The notes under the pieces are model-generated. The model was not told the DNA's origin and searched no databases. It worked only from the letters and a program-made list of their open reading frames with translations. From contig NZ_MUNS01000031.1 in the NCBI RefSeq assembly GCF_002002705.1, positions 1-64,000 of the forward strand: DNA of 64,000 nt, written 5' to 3'. Each line of letters starts with the position of its first letter. Position 1 is the stretch's first letter. The position numbers and the translations under genes were made by a program. This document shows, one piece after another, positions 1-7,684 of this stretch. The stretch comes from Polaromonas sp. C04. Its GTDB lineage: Bacteria > Pseudomonadota > Gammaproteobacteria > Burkholderiales > Burkholderiaceae_C.

Positions 1-72
1 CCTGTGCTGAGATTCGAGCTCGGGCTCGCAGGAGACCCAGGCTGCGCGTTGGCGAGTCAACCCGCTCGGCAA

Positions 73-93
73 TCAAGGCGCTCACCGCCTTGA
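73..93. promoter_or_regulatory. Perfect inverted repeat upstream of the gentisate operon
   Basis: TCAAGGCG (73-80) and CGCCTTGA (86-93) form a perfect 8-bp stem with a 5-nt loop, 42 bp before the gentisate dioxygenase start. There is no T-tract, so it looks more like an operator than a terminator. It overlaps a -35-like TTGACT at 90-95, although no convincing -10 follows at normal spacing. The bound protein is unknown. Confidence 0.4.
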
Positions 94-134
94 CTACTGA
101 AGTTTGAACTATTTGAAAGATATAAGGAGACAAC

Positions 135-1190
135 ATGAATGCCCCTCACCCCGCCGCCGCGCTGCGCCAGCAGCTGTACAGCGACATGTCGCCCTTCAAC
201 CTGACCCCGCTGTGGGAGGTTCTTCATGCCCTGGTTCCGCCCCAGCCCGCATCCCCATGCGTTCCTGCGCTATGGAAATATGAGCAAGTGCGGCCCTTCC
301 TGATGCGCGCGGGCGACGCCATCACCGCCGAGGAAGCGGTGCGCCGCGTGCTGGTGCTGGAGAATCCCGCGCTGCGCGGGCAGTCCAGCATCACGCAGTC
401 GCTGTATGCCGGCCTGCAACTGATCCTGCCCAGCGAGGTGGCGCCGAGCCACCGCCATGTTCAAAGCGCGCTGCGCTTCATCGTCGAAGGCTCGGGCGCC
501 TACACCGCGGTGGACGGCGAGCGCACCACCATGCAGCCGGGCGACTTCATCATCACGCCGAGCTGGACCTTTCACGACCATGGCAGCGAGGCCGGCGGGC
601 CCGTGGTCTGGCTCGACGGGCTCGACATCCCGATCGTGCGCTTCCTCGACGCCGGCTTTGCCGAGAACGACACGCGCAAATCGCAGACCGTGGCACGCGC
701 CGAGGGCACCAGCCTGGCGCGCTTCGGCTCCAACATGGCGCCGGTGCGCCACGAAGCCCCTTTTGGCGCGACCTCGCCGATCTTCAGCTACCCCTATGAG
801 CGCAGCCGCGAGGCGCTACAAAAACTGGAGCGCGATGCGCCCGTGGATGCCTGGGATGGCGTCAAGCTGCGCTACATCAACCCGCTCACCGGCGGCTCGC
901 CGATGCCGACCATGGCAACCTTCATGCAGCGGCTGCCGGCCGGCTTCGACGGCAAGCCCTGGCGGCAGACCGACGGCGCCGTGTTCAGTGTGGTGGAAGG
1001 CCAGGGCGAAGTACTGATCGAGCACGGCGCGCAAAGCCAGCGCTTCGAATTCGGCCCGCGAGATCACTTCGTCATTCCATCGTGGCACACTGCGCGCTTC
1101 AAATCGGCAGCCGGCTGTGTGCTGTTCAGTTTTTCCGACCGCCCGGTGCATCAGGCACTGGGCATCCATCACGAAGAGAGGCTTTCATGA
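135..1190 (+). CDS. Gentisate 1,2-dioxygenase
   Basis: 351-residue bicupin protein that should open the ring of gentisate (2,5-dihydroxybenzoate) to maleylpyruvate with Fe(II) and O2 in the cytoplasm. The first cupin lies around residues 95-165 and carries the metal-binding pattern APSHRHVQSALRF; a second cupin is near residues 265-340 (VVEGQGEV, PSWHTARF). The length matches the family (about 345-370). The start has a strong ribosome site, AAGGAGA, 6 nt upstream. The stop overlaps the start of the next gene (ATGA), a ring-cleavage-product hydrolase, which supports the pathway assignment. A gentisate-forming hydroxylase is not adjacent. A related 1-hydroxy-2-naphthoate dioxygenase activity cannot be excluded. 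Confidence 0.93.
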   Translation: MNAPHPAAALRQQLYSDMSPFNLTPLWEVLHALVPPQPASPCVPALWKYEQVRPFLMRAGDAITAEEAVRRVLVLENPALRGQSSITQSLYAGLQLILPSEVAPSHRHVQSALRFIVEGSGAYTAVDGERTTMQPGDFIITPSWTFHDHGSEAGGPVVWLDGLDIPIVRFLDAGFAENDTRKSQTVARAEGTSLARFGSNMAPVRHEAPFGATSPIFSYPYERSREALQKLERDAPVDAWDGVKLRYINPLTGGSPMPTMATFMQRLPAGFDGKPWRQTDGAVFSVVEGQGEVLIEHGAQSQRFEFGPRDHFVIPSWHTARFKSAAGCVLFSFSDRPVHQALGIHHEERLS

Positions 1191-1882
1191 GTTACGTTTT
1201 CAACCCTGCCCCCACCGTTTCGCTGCCCATCAATGGCAAGACCGAGCGCTTTCCGGTGCACCGCATTTACTGCGTTGGCCGCAACTACGAAGAGCACGCC
1301 AAGGAAATGGGCTTCACGGGGCGCGAGCCGCCCTTCTTCTTTCTCAAGCCCGCGGATGCCGTGGTCGTGGTCAACGCCGGCGAAACCGGCACCCTGCCCT
1401 ACCCCAGCCTGACCAAAAACCTGCACCACGAGATCGAGCTGGTGGTGGCGATCGGCACGGGCGGTAAAAACATCAAGGCCGCGGATGCGCACAAGCACAT
1501 CTATGGTTACGCCGTGGGTCTGGACATGACGCGCCGCGATCTGCAAAACGACATGAAAAAGCAGGGCCGCCCCTGGGACATCGGCAAGGCCTTCGACCAC
1601 TCCGCGCCCATCGGCCCCATCACCCCGGCCGCCCAGGCCGGCGATGTGACCCACGCCGAAATCTACGTCCAGGTCAACGGCGCAGACCGCCAGCGCAGCA
1701 ACGTGTCCAAGCTGATCTGGAACATTGGCGAGACCATCGAGCATCTCTCCAACGCATGGGAGCTTCAGCCCGGCGACCTGATTTACACCGGCACGCCGGA
1801 AGGTGTCGCCGCCGTGGTACCCGGCGACACCCTGGTGGGCGAGGTGGCGGGCCTGGGCAAGCTGACGATCAAGGTCGCCTGA
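1187..1882 (+). CDS. Fumarylpyruvate hydrolase (FAH family)
   Basis: 231-residue protein of the fumarylacetoacetate hydrolase fold. In the gentisate pathway it would split fumarylpyruvate into fumarate and pyruvate. The FAH core runs from about residue 22 (IYCVGRNYEEHAKEMG) to the end. Acidic metal ligands are in HHEIELVVAIG, and VGLDMTRRDLQ and YTGTPEGVAAV are typical. The start at 1187 is chosen because ATGA overlaps the dioxygenase stop, indicating translational coupling, and because homologous sequence begins there. No maleylpyruvate isomerase gene is visible between or after these two genes. A terminator follows at once, so the unit ends here. Confidence 0.92.
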   Translation: MSYVFNPAPTVSLPINGKTERFPVHRIYCVGRNYEEHAKEMGFTGREPPFFFLKPADAVVVVNAGETGTLPYPSLTKNLHHEIELVVAIGTGGKNIKAADAHKHIYGYAVGLDMTRRDLQNDMKKQGRPWDIGKAFDHSAPIGPITPAAQAGDVTHAEIYVQVNGADRQRSNVSKLIWNIGETIEHLSNAWELQPGDLIYTGTPEGVAAVVPGDTLVGEVAGLGKLTIKVA

Positions 1883-1901
1883 TCGACCGCACGCCGTCAC
1901 G

Positions 1902-1928
1902 AAGGCTCCGCAGGGAGCCTTTTTCTTT
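1902..1928 (+). terminator. Rho-independent terminator after the gentisate genes
   Basis: AAGGCTCC and GGAGCCTT form an 8-bp stem with a 4-nt loop followed by TTTCTTTTC, about 20 bp after the hydrolase stop. It separates the gentisate pair from the Nudix gene. Confidence 0.8.
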
Positions 1929-1946
1929 TCCCCGTACACTTCGCGG

Positions 1947-2519
1947 ATGATCTTTCGCGGCCCCATCAAACACTGCAGAAACTGTGGCGCGGCCGTGGTG
2001 TACCGGCTCCCCGACGACGGCGACACGCACGAGCGCGCGGTCTGCCCGGCATGCGGCACCGTCCACTACGAAAACCCGCTCAACGTCGTCGGCACCGTGC
2101 CCCATTGGGGCGACCAGGTCCTGCTGTGCAAGCGCAACATCGAGCCGCGCTGGGGCAAGTGGACCCTGCCCGCGGGCTTCATGGAAATGGACGAGACCAC
2201 GGCGCAGGGCGCGGCGCGGGAGACCGACGAGGAAGCCGGCGCGCAATTCGAGATGCAGGAACTGTTCAGCGTCATGAACGTGGTTCGCGTCGGCCAGGTG
2301 CACCTGTTCTACCTCGCCCGCCTGCTCAGCGACCAGTTCAAGCCGGGCCACGAAACGATCGAGGCCAGGTTGTTCACCGAAGCGGAAATCCCCTGGGACG
2401 ACATTGCCTTCCGCACGGTCAAGGAGACGTTGAAGTTCTACTTTGACGATCGCCGCCTGGGGCGCTTCACGGTGCACACCGCGGATATCGTTCACGCTGA
2501 ATCGCTCAGGCCGATCTAA
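1947..2519 (+). CDS. Nudix hydrolase with N-terminal zinc ribbon
   Basis: 190-residue protein. An N-terminal zinc ribbon (HCRNCG and CPACG, residues about 10-35) precedes a Nudix domain (about 42-165). The Nudix box fits GX5EX7REUXEEXGU: GFMEMDE, seven residues, RETDEEAGA. The zinc ribbon plus Nudix arrangement is found in NudC-like and ADP-ribose-type pyrophosphatases that hydrolyse nucleoside-diphosphate-linked substrates using Mg2+. The exact substrate cannot be read from the sequence. It sits just after the terminator of the gentisate unit and about 75 bp before the aldo/keto reductase. Confidence 0.88.
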   Translation: MIFRGPIKHCRNCGAAVVYRLPDDGDTHERAVCPACGTVHYENPLNVVGTVPHWGDQVLLCKRNIEPRWGKWTLPAGFMEMDETTAQGAARETDEEAGAQFEMQELFSVMNVVRVGQVHLFYLARLLSDQFKPGHETIEARLFTEAEIPWDDIAFRTVKETLKFYFDDRRLGRFTVHTADIVHAESLRPI

Positions 2520-2594
2520 GCCCGCGTACGGCAGCCCCCGTGCAGCGGCGGCCATCGGCGCGTATGCTGATGCCCTTTGCAGGAGCTCATTCCC

Positions 2595-3665
2595 ATGCGT
2601 CATCGCCCCCTCGGCCACACCGGCCTTTTCGTCTCCGAGCTTTGCCTCGGCACCATGACCTTCGGCGGCAGCGAAGGCATCTGGAGCAAGATCGGCGCCC
2701 TGCAGCAGCCCGATGCCGAGCGGCTGGTGGGCCAGGCGCTGGACGCCGGCATCAACTTCATCGACACCGCCGACGTGTATGCGGGCGGCGTGTCGGAACA
2801 GATGACGGGCCAGGCACTGAAGAACCTGAAGGTGCCGCGCGAGAACGTGATCGTCGCCACCAAGGTGTTCGGCCAGACCGGCGACGGCCCGAACGCGCGC
2901 GGCAGCTCGCGCAGCCACATCCTGGACGGCGTCAAGGCCAGCCTGCGCCGGCTCCAGCTGGATCACATCGACCTGTACCAGCTGCACGGCTTCGATCCGG
3001 CCACCCCCATCGAAGAGACCCTGCGCGCGCTGGACCAGCTTGTGCGGCACGGCCAGGTGCGCTACGTCGGCGTCTCCAACTGGGCTGCCTGGCAGATCGC
3101 CAAGGCCCTGGGCATCGCCGAGCGCCTGGGTCTGGCGCGCTTTGCATCGCTGCAGGCGTACTACACCGTGGCGAGCCGCGACCTGGAACGCGAGCTCATT
3201 CCCATGCTGCGCAGCGAGGGGCTCGGCCTGATGGTGTGGAGCCCGCTGGCGGGCGGCTTTTTGAGCGGCAAGTACGGACGCGGGCAAACGCAAGACCCCG
3301 CGGACGGCAGCCGGCGCGTTGCCTTCGACTTTCCGCCGGTGGACAAGGACCGCGCCTGGAACTGCATCGACGTGATGCGCCCGATCGCGCAGTCGCACGG
3401 CGTGTCGGTCGCCCAGGTGGCGCTGGCCTGGCTGCTGCACCAGCCGCAGGTGACGAGCATCATCGTCGGCGCGAAGCGGCCCGATCAACTCGCCGACAAC
3501 ATCGCCGCCACGCAAGTGGCCTTGAGCGCGGCCGAGCTCGATCAAATCGACAAGGTCAGCCGCCTGCCGAGCGAATACCCGGGCTGGATGTTCGAGCGCC
3601 AGGGCGAATACCGGCGCCAGCAGATCACTGACGCCGTTCGCCTGCACGGCGGCGCGGCGTCATAG
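2595..3665 (+). CDS. Aldo/keto reductase
   Basis: 356-residue NADPH-dependent (beta/alpha)8 oxidoreductase. The catalytic Asp/Tyr segment is FIDTADVYAGG (about 55-65), followed by Lys in ATKVFGQTG and His in YQLHGFDPATP; cofactor-binding residues are near VGAKRPDQLADN at the C-terminus. The start at 2595 is preferred over an upstream ATG at 2577 because AGGAG lies 9 nt before it and the conserved N-terminus (MRHRPLGHTGLFVSELCLG) begins there. It is monocistronic in appearance. The substrate is unknown; the sequence most resembles the general stress-type reductases acting on aldehydes. Confidence 0.9.
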   Translation: MRHRPLGHTGLFVSELCLGTMTFGGSEGIWSKIGALQQPDAERLVGQALDAGINFIDTADVYAGGVSEQMTGQALKNLKVPRENVIVATKVFGQTGDGPNARGSSRSHILDGVKASLRRLQLDHIDLYQLHGFDPATPIEETLRALDQLVRHGQVRYVGVSNWAAWQIAKALGIAERLGLARFASLQAYYTVASRDLERELIPMLRSEGLGLMVWSPLAGGFLSGKYGRGQTQDPADGSRRVAFDFPPVDKDRAWNCIDVMRPIAQSHGVSVAQVALAWLLHQPQVTSIIVGAKRPDQLADNIAATQVALSAAELDQIDKVSRLPSEYPGWMFERQGEYRRQQITDAVRLHGGAAS

Positions 3666-3777
3666 CGCCCTGGTCCCGCCGGTTTGCGCTTGATTTCCAT
3701 CAAAGACGGGCGTTGCGGTCCATGCCATCCTTAGCTTTGCGGCCCAATCTCGGGGCAGTTCTGAAAAGGTGTAGCGA

Positions 3778-4857
3778 ATGTTCACGAACATACTCGTTCC
3801 GTTTGATGGCAGTTCGACCGCGGAGCGCGCCTTGCGCCTCGCTATCGGCATGGCAGGGCAGGAACACGCGAAGCTGACTTTGTTCTATGTCTTGAATGAA
3901 AACGTTGCCATGGGCGATATGCAAATGGCGCCGCCCTCGCTTTACCGCAGCCATCTGGAAGGGTTGCGCCGGCGCGGAAACGAAGTTCTGGAGCAGGCAA
4001 GAATCATCGCTTCAAGTGCCGGCGTCGAGCCGCGATTGATCCTGTGCGAAACCGCGGTGCGGCGCGCCGCTGAGGCGATCTGTGAAGAAGCAACCAAGGG
4101 CTACGACGTCGTCGTCATCGGCACGCATGGCCGGCGTGGCCTGCAGAAGCTGGTGCTCGGCAGCGACGCCGAAGCGGTATCTCGCACCTGCATCATTCCC
4201 GTCATCCTGGTCCCCGGCGCGAGCACATCCGCCCTCGCCAGCTCATACGACACATCGACGCAGACACTCCCGAGCCCCCAGGAAGCCGAGCCGCTGATCC
4301 TGCCCCCAGCGCGCCCGGACCACGGAATGCTGCTGTCGAAAGCGCTGAAGCTGCGCTGTTCGACACGCATCTTTGACGCCAGGCCGCTCCAGCCTCAAGC
4401 CTTGTCGGACTTGCTATGGTCCGCATTCGGAGTCAACCGTGCGAACGGTGACAGAACGGCACCCTATTGGCGGCATGTGATGGCCATCGATATCTATGTT
4501 GCGACCGCCGAGGGCACCTGGGTCTACGAGCCTGGCGAACACCGTTTGCTCCCCTGGGGCAAAGAGGATATTCGCGCCAGCACCGGAACACAGGATTTCG
4601 TCGGGGTTGCGCCGGTCAATCTCATCTACGTCGCGCATGGCGAACGGATGATGGAACTCTCCAAAGAGGAGCGTCGCCTCTACGCAAGTGTGGACGCTGC
4701 CTTCATCGGACAGAACGTCTACCTGTTCTGCGCTTCGGAAGGACTGGGTTGCGTTTTTCGTGGCGCGCTGGACGCCACGGCATTAGGCCGACTACTTCGC
4801 TTGCCCGAAGGGCAATTCGTGACCTTCGCCCAGACCGTCGGCTTCGCGCCTGCGTGA
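3778..4857 (+). CDS. UspA domain fused to a nitroreductase domain
   Basis: 359-residue two-domain protein. Residues 1 to about 148 are a universal stress protein domain (NILVPFDGSSTAERAL at the start) with the ATP-binding signature GTHGRRGLQKLVLGS. A linker of about 30 residues rich in Ser, Thr and Pro follows. Residues about 180-359 are a nitroreductase-like FMN fold of the small SagB type: CSTRIFDARPLQPQ at the start, then SEGLGCVFRGAL near the end, the usual flavin-contact region. A single ATG with upstream AAAGGTG opens the frame and no stop or frameshift separates the domains. A role in redox or stress sensing is inference. Separate UspA and nitroreductase proteins are the common state. 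Confidence 0.85.
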   Translation: MFTNILVPFDGSSTAERALRLAIGMAGQEHAKLTLFYVLNENVAMGDMQMAPPSLYRSHLEGLRRRGNEVLEQARIIASSAGVEPRLILCETAVRRAAEAICEEATKGYDVVVIGTHGRRGLQKLVLGSDAEAVSRTCIIPVILVPGASTSALASSYDTSTQTLPSPQEAEPLILPPARPDHGMLLSKALKLRCSTRIFDARPLQPQALSDLLWSAFGVNRANGDRTAPYWRHVMAIDIYVATAEGTWVYEPGEHRLLPWGKEDIRASTGTQDFVGVAPVNLIYVAHGERMMELSKEERRLYASVDAAFIGQNVYLFCASEGLGCVFRGALDATALGRLLRLPEGQFVTFAQTVGFAPA

Positions 4858-4965
4858 CGCGCCGCCCCGCGCGCCCCGCGAGTGGCCGGGCGGAACACCT
4901 GGCCGCAAGCGCCCATCGGCCTGCCACCTCCCGGCGCAGGATCGGCGGGCCTATCGGATCGTTGG

Positions 4966-5169
4966 TCAGGACTTTCGCAGCGTCAGCGTGTTGTCCTGAA
5001 CCTTCAGGCGGATCAGCACATCCAGCAGCCAAACCGCGACAGGCAGGCGGGCCGCCAGCAGCACGCCACTCAGCCGATGCCCGATGGAGGCCCGCGCGCC
5101 CACGGGCAGCTGGATCTGCATCAGATTGAAGAAGACGGGGCGCGCCGGCGGTCGGGGTGGGTGAGCCAT
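4966..5169 (-). pseudogene. Truncated succinate dehydrogenase cytochrome b subunit (sdhC-like remnant)
   Basis: 67-residue reading frame. Residues 10-34 satisfy the SdhC signature R-P-x(4)-L ... S-x2-H-R-x-S (RPVFFNL and ARASIGHRLS). One hydrophobic segment follows (LAARLPVAVWLLDVL), then an unrelated basic tail and a stop. Complete SdhC proteins have about 120-130 residues, three membrane helices and a haem-ligand His in helix 2, all absent here. No sdhD, sdhA or sdhB is near. I read it as a 3'-deleted relic, not a working subunit. A small membrane protein that has diverged is the alternative. It lies 17 bp after the hemerythrin gene on the same strand. Confidence 0.55.
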
Positions 5170-5186
5170 GGTGGGTGCCCCAGCGC

Positions 5187-5753
5187 TCAGGGGTCGCAGC
5201 GACAGTCTGCTTCCAGCGCGATGGCGTGGCGCAGCTCGGCAAAGCGCGCCTCCACCGCTGTATCAAACAGGGGGTCCGGCTCTCCCGCGGGGGTCATGTG
5301 TTCGATCATGCGCCAATCCTCCTCGTCGAGCTCGCGCACTGCCACCGGAAACAGCGCCAGCTCCTCGACCGCCATGTTGTGCCTGAGCCGCTCCGCATAC
5401 AGCCGGATGTTGGCTTCGGCCCCTTCCGGCGACATCGTGTCCTGGCGCAACGCGCCCTCCAGGTCGCCCAGCAGGGCAAGCCCCTGGCGCGCCAGCGTGA
5501 CGTGCTGTGCCTCGATCTCGTCGGCCAATCCGGCGGGCAGCGCGTCACGGGCACGAAGGCGCTCCACGATGCGATCTTCCAGTGGATGGTGTGTCACGTC
5601 GGGAAAGCGGGTCAGGTAAAAGAGCGTGTCCACCAGCAGCCCGATATGCGGCGCGTCAGGGACTGCATGCAGCGATGGCCGGCGGTCGAGCAGGCGCACC
5701 AGCCGATCGAGATTCACGTGTTCGGAGAGCAGGCGGTCGATGACTCTGGGCAT
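5187..5753 (-). CDS. Hemerythrin domain protein
   Basis: 188-residue cytoplasmic protein with a hemerythrin HHE-type four-helix bundle. Candidate di-iron ligands are the His and Glu residues in LLSEHVNLDRL, FPDVTHHPLEDRI, EAQHVTLARQG and ERLRHNMAVEELALFP. Such proteins bind O2 or NO or repair iron centres. The start at 5753 (MPRVIDRLLSEH) is chosen because the fold begins there; the longer upstream extension of the frame has no family support. It lies between the hsdS end and the sdhC remnant on the same strand. The specific role is unknown. Confidence 0.85.
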   Translation of the reverse strand: MPRVIDRLLSEHVNLDRLVRLLDRRPSLHAVPDAPHIGLLVDTLFYLTRFPDVTHHPLEDRIVERLRARDALPAGLADEIEAQHVTLARQGLALLGDLEGALRQDTMSPEGAEANIRLYAERLRHNMAVEELALFPVAVRELDEEDWRMIEHMTPAGEPDPLFDTAVEARFAELRHAIALEADCRCDP

Positions 5754-5965
5754 GGTGGGCTCCGCTTGATGAGTGAATGCCGATAGGAATGAACAACGCG
5801 GTGCAGCGATGAAAGTCAATATACCGCCAACGTCAAGCCATCGGGTAAATCCAGAAAACGTCGCACCGCAATTGTGGTCTCTCGGCGGCGCGCCCGCTGG
5901 ATGAGCCCTGCCGCATCCCAAGCGGCCGCGCCGCAAGCCCGCCCAAACGGCGGGCGTTGATGGGA

Positions 5966-7684
5966 TCAGGCGCCGGCCGTCTCGACCAGGGCCTCGGCCA
6001 GGTGGGCCTGCGTGGTCTGGCTGGCAGTGAGACGCTGGCGCAGGTCGGCACACAGGCGGCGCAGGGATTCGACGCGGGCGACGATGCGGGATTGCTCGGC
6101 GAGGGGTGGTATTGGGAAAACGCAATTTTTCAGTTGCGTCATATTGATAGAAGCCAGGTTCGTAGTTTGCTTCGCCGCTGAAGCGAAATAGGAGCGTGCA
6201 ATTGCGGAGTTCAGATACAACTCGGCCCAAACTGGATTCCAGTCCGTAGAAGTGCCACGCGCTTTGAAGACGTGGTTTTGATGCACGCATGTTGGCAACT
6301 CGTTACGCCAAATCGCTGTACGGCCTACCTTGTCCCAGTCGCCACCTTCCGTGATCAGCAAATCGCCGTCGGAAATCTGGAAACGTTCAAGTTCGGTGCG
6401 GCCAATCACCACTTCCTTCATTGAGGCCAGATTCAAATGCCAGCGCTGCACGTTCGCCACACGCAGGTACGGCAACAAAATCGGTGAGGCAATAGGCGTT
6501 TTTCGCCCCAATGTGACGCCGCTTGAAATCAGTGCAACATCGCCAAACCGCAGCCACTCCCACCCCCGCGGCAACTCAAACGGCATTTCATCGTCGGCAA
6601 TGGGCGGCAGCGGCTTGTCGCGCTTGATCTTGCCCTCGGCGATCAGCCGGTCTTTCTCGGCGCGGATTTTTTGCAGCAGCGCGCTGGCAGGCTCGTCGGC
6701 GGGGTCCTGCGGCACGAGCAGGCCGCGCACGGCCAGTTGCAGGAGGGTTTGCTCCAGCGCGTCCACGGCCTCGGGGCGGTCGAGCAGCAGGTCGAAGTGG
6801 GTGGCGATGCGTTGCCAGTTCTCGGCCAGGGCTTCGGGGGTAGCGCTCTCGGTCAGCGTGGCCAGCAGCGTGCTGACGAGTTGGGCATGCTGCGCGGCTT
6901 CGAGCCGGCCCTTGGCTTCGAGGGCGTCGCACAGGCGCATCAGTTCTTCGACACGGGTGACGATGCGGGATTGTTCGGTGAGGGGTGGAAGCGGGAACGG
7001 CTTGTTCTCAAAGTAACTGCGGGGCAAACGCTTTTGACCTGCTGAGCCGGTCATGGCGGCTTCGCCTTCAACTAGGAAACGGGGTGTCTTCAAGAACAGC
7101 AGTACGTACCTTGGTGCAATTCCGCCCAGCGGCCGCACGATATGCAGCTCTGTCGTGCCGGCGCCAATGCAGTTACTCAAATTCTGGAAGACCGTTGACT
7201 TCCCGTTTTCAAAGCAGGGCGTGATCTTGGCCACGCCCACATCACCTTCAGCGAACTGCGTGAAACCCGATTTGATGTCACGCCACGGACGGGGCTCGGT
7301 GATGTGCGCGTCAGAAAAGGCGACCGGTATCGAACTCATCTGAACGAACGATGCCATCACATCGTCGGAAGCGTCGTTGCGAGGATTGATAACGCCGACT
7401 GTCGCCAAGGTTGACCACTCCCACCCCACCGGCAACTCAAACACTTTTTCCTCTTTGGCAATCTCCGCCGGCTTGTCTCGCTTGATCTTCCCCTCGGCCA
7501 CCAGCCAGTCTTTCTCCGCCCGAATCTTCGCCAGCAACACGCTGGCCGGCTCGTCACTCGCATCTTGCGGCACCAGCTTGCCCTGCACGGCCAGCGTCAG
7601 GATCAGTTCTCGCAGACGCGCCACGCCGCCCGAGGCGGTGGCGAGCAAATTCAAATTTGATAGCAGCATGCGCCCGTCCCTCAT
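5966..7684 (-). CDS. hsdS: Type I restriction-modification specificity subunit HsdS
   Basis: 572-residue specificity subunit that should determine the bipartite DNA target of the complex. It has two target-recognition domains, each preceded by a near-identical conserved segment: residues about 27-91 (KIRAEKDWLVAEGKIKRDKP, then ELPVGWEW) and about 315-381 (KIRAEKDRLIAEGKIKRDKP, then ELPRGWEW). Each TRD ends in a coiled-coil spacer with LTEQSRIVTRVEELMRLCD and LAEQSRIVARVESLRRLCA. It is longer than the usual 400-460 residues because of the extra N-terminal copy. The start ATG overlaps the hsdM stop by 4 nt, so it is translated by coupling. The recognition sequence cannot be predicted here. Confidence 0.95.
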   Translation of the reverse strand: MRDGRMLLSNLNLLATASGGVARLRELILTLAVQGKLVPQDASDEPASVLLAKIRAEKDWLVAEGKIKRDKPAEIAKEEKVFELPVGWEWSTLATVGVINPRNDASDDVMASFVQMSSIPVAFSDAHITEPRPWRDIKSGFTQFAEGDVGVAKITPCFENGKSTVFQNLSNCIGAGTTELHIVRPLGGIAPRYVLLFLKTPRFLVEGEAAMTGSAGQKRLPRSYFENKPFPLPPLTEQSRIVTRVEELMRLCDALEAKGRLEAAQHAQLVSTLLATLTESATPEALAENWQRIATHFDLLLDRPEAVDALEQTLLQLAVRGLLVPQDPADEPASALLQKIRAEKDRLIAEGKIKRDKPLPPIADDEMPFELPRGWEWLRFGDVALISSGVTLGRKTPIASPILLPYLRVANVQRWHLNLASMKEVVIGRTELERFQISDGDLLITEGGDWDKVGRTAIWRNELPTCVHQNHVFKARGTSTDWNPVWAELYLNSAIARSYFASAAKQTTNLASINMTQLKNCVFPIPPLAEQSRIVARVESLRRLCADLRQRLTASQTTQAHLAEALVETAGA

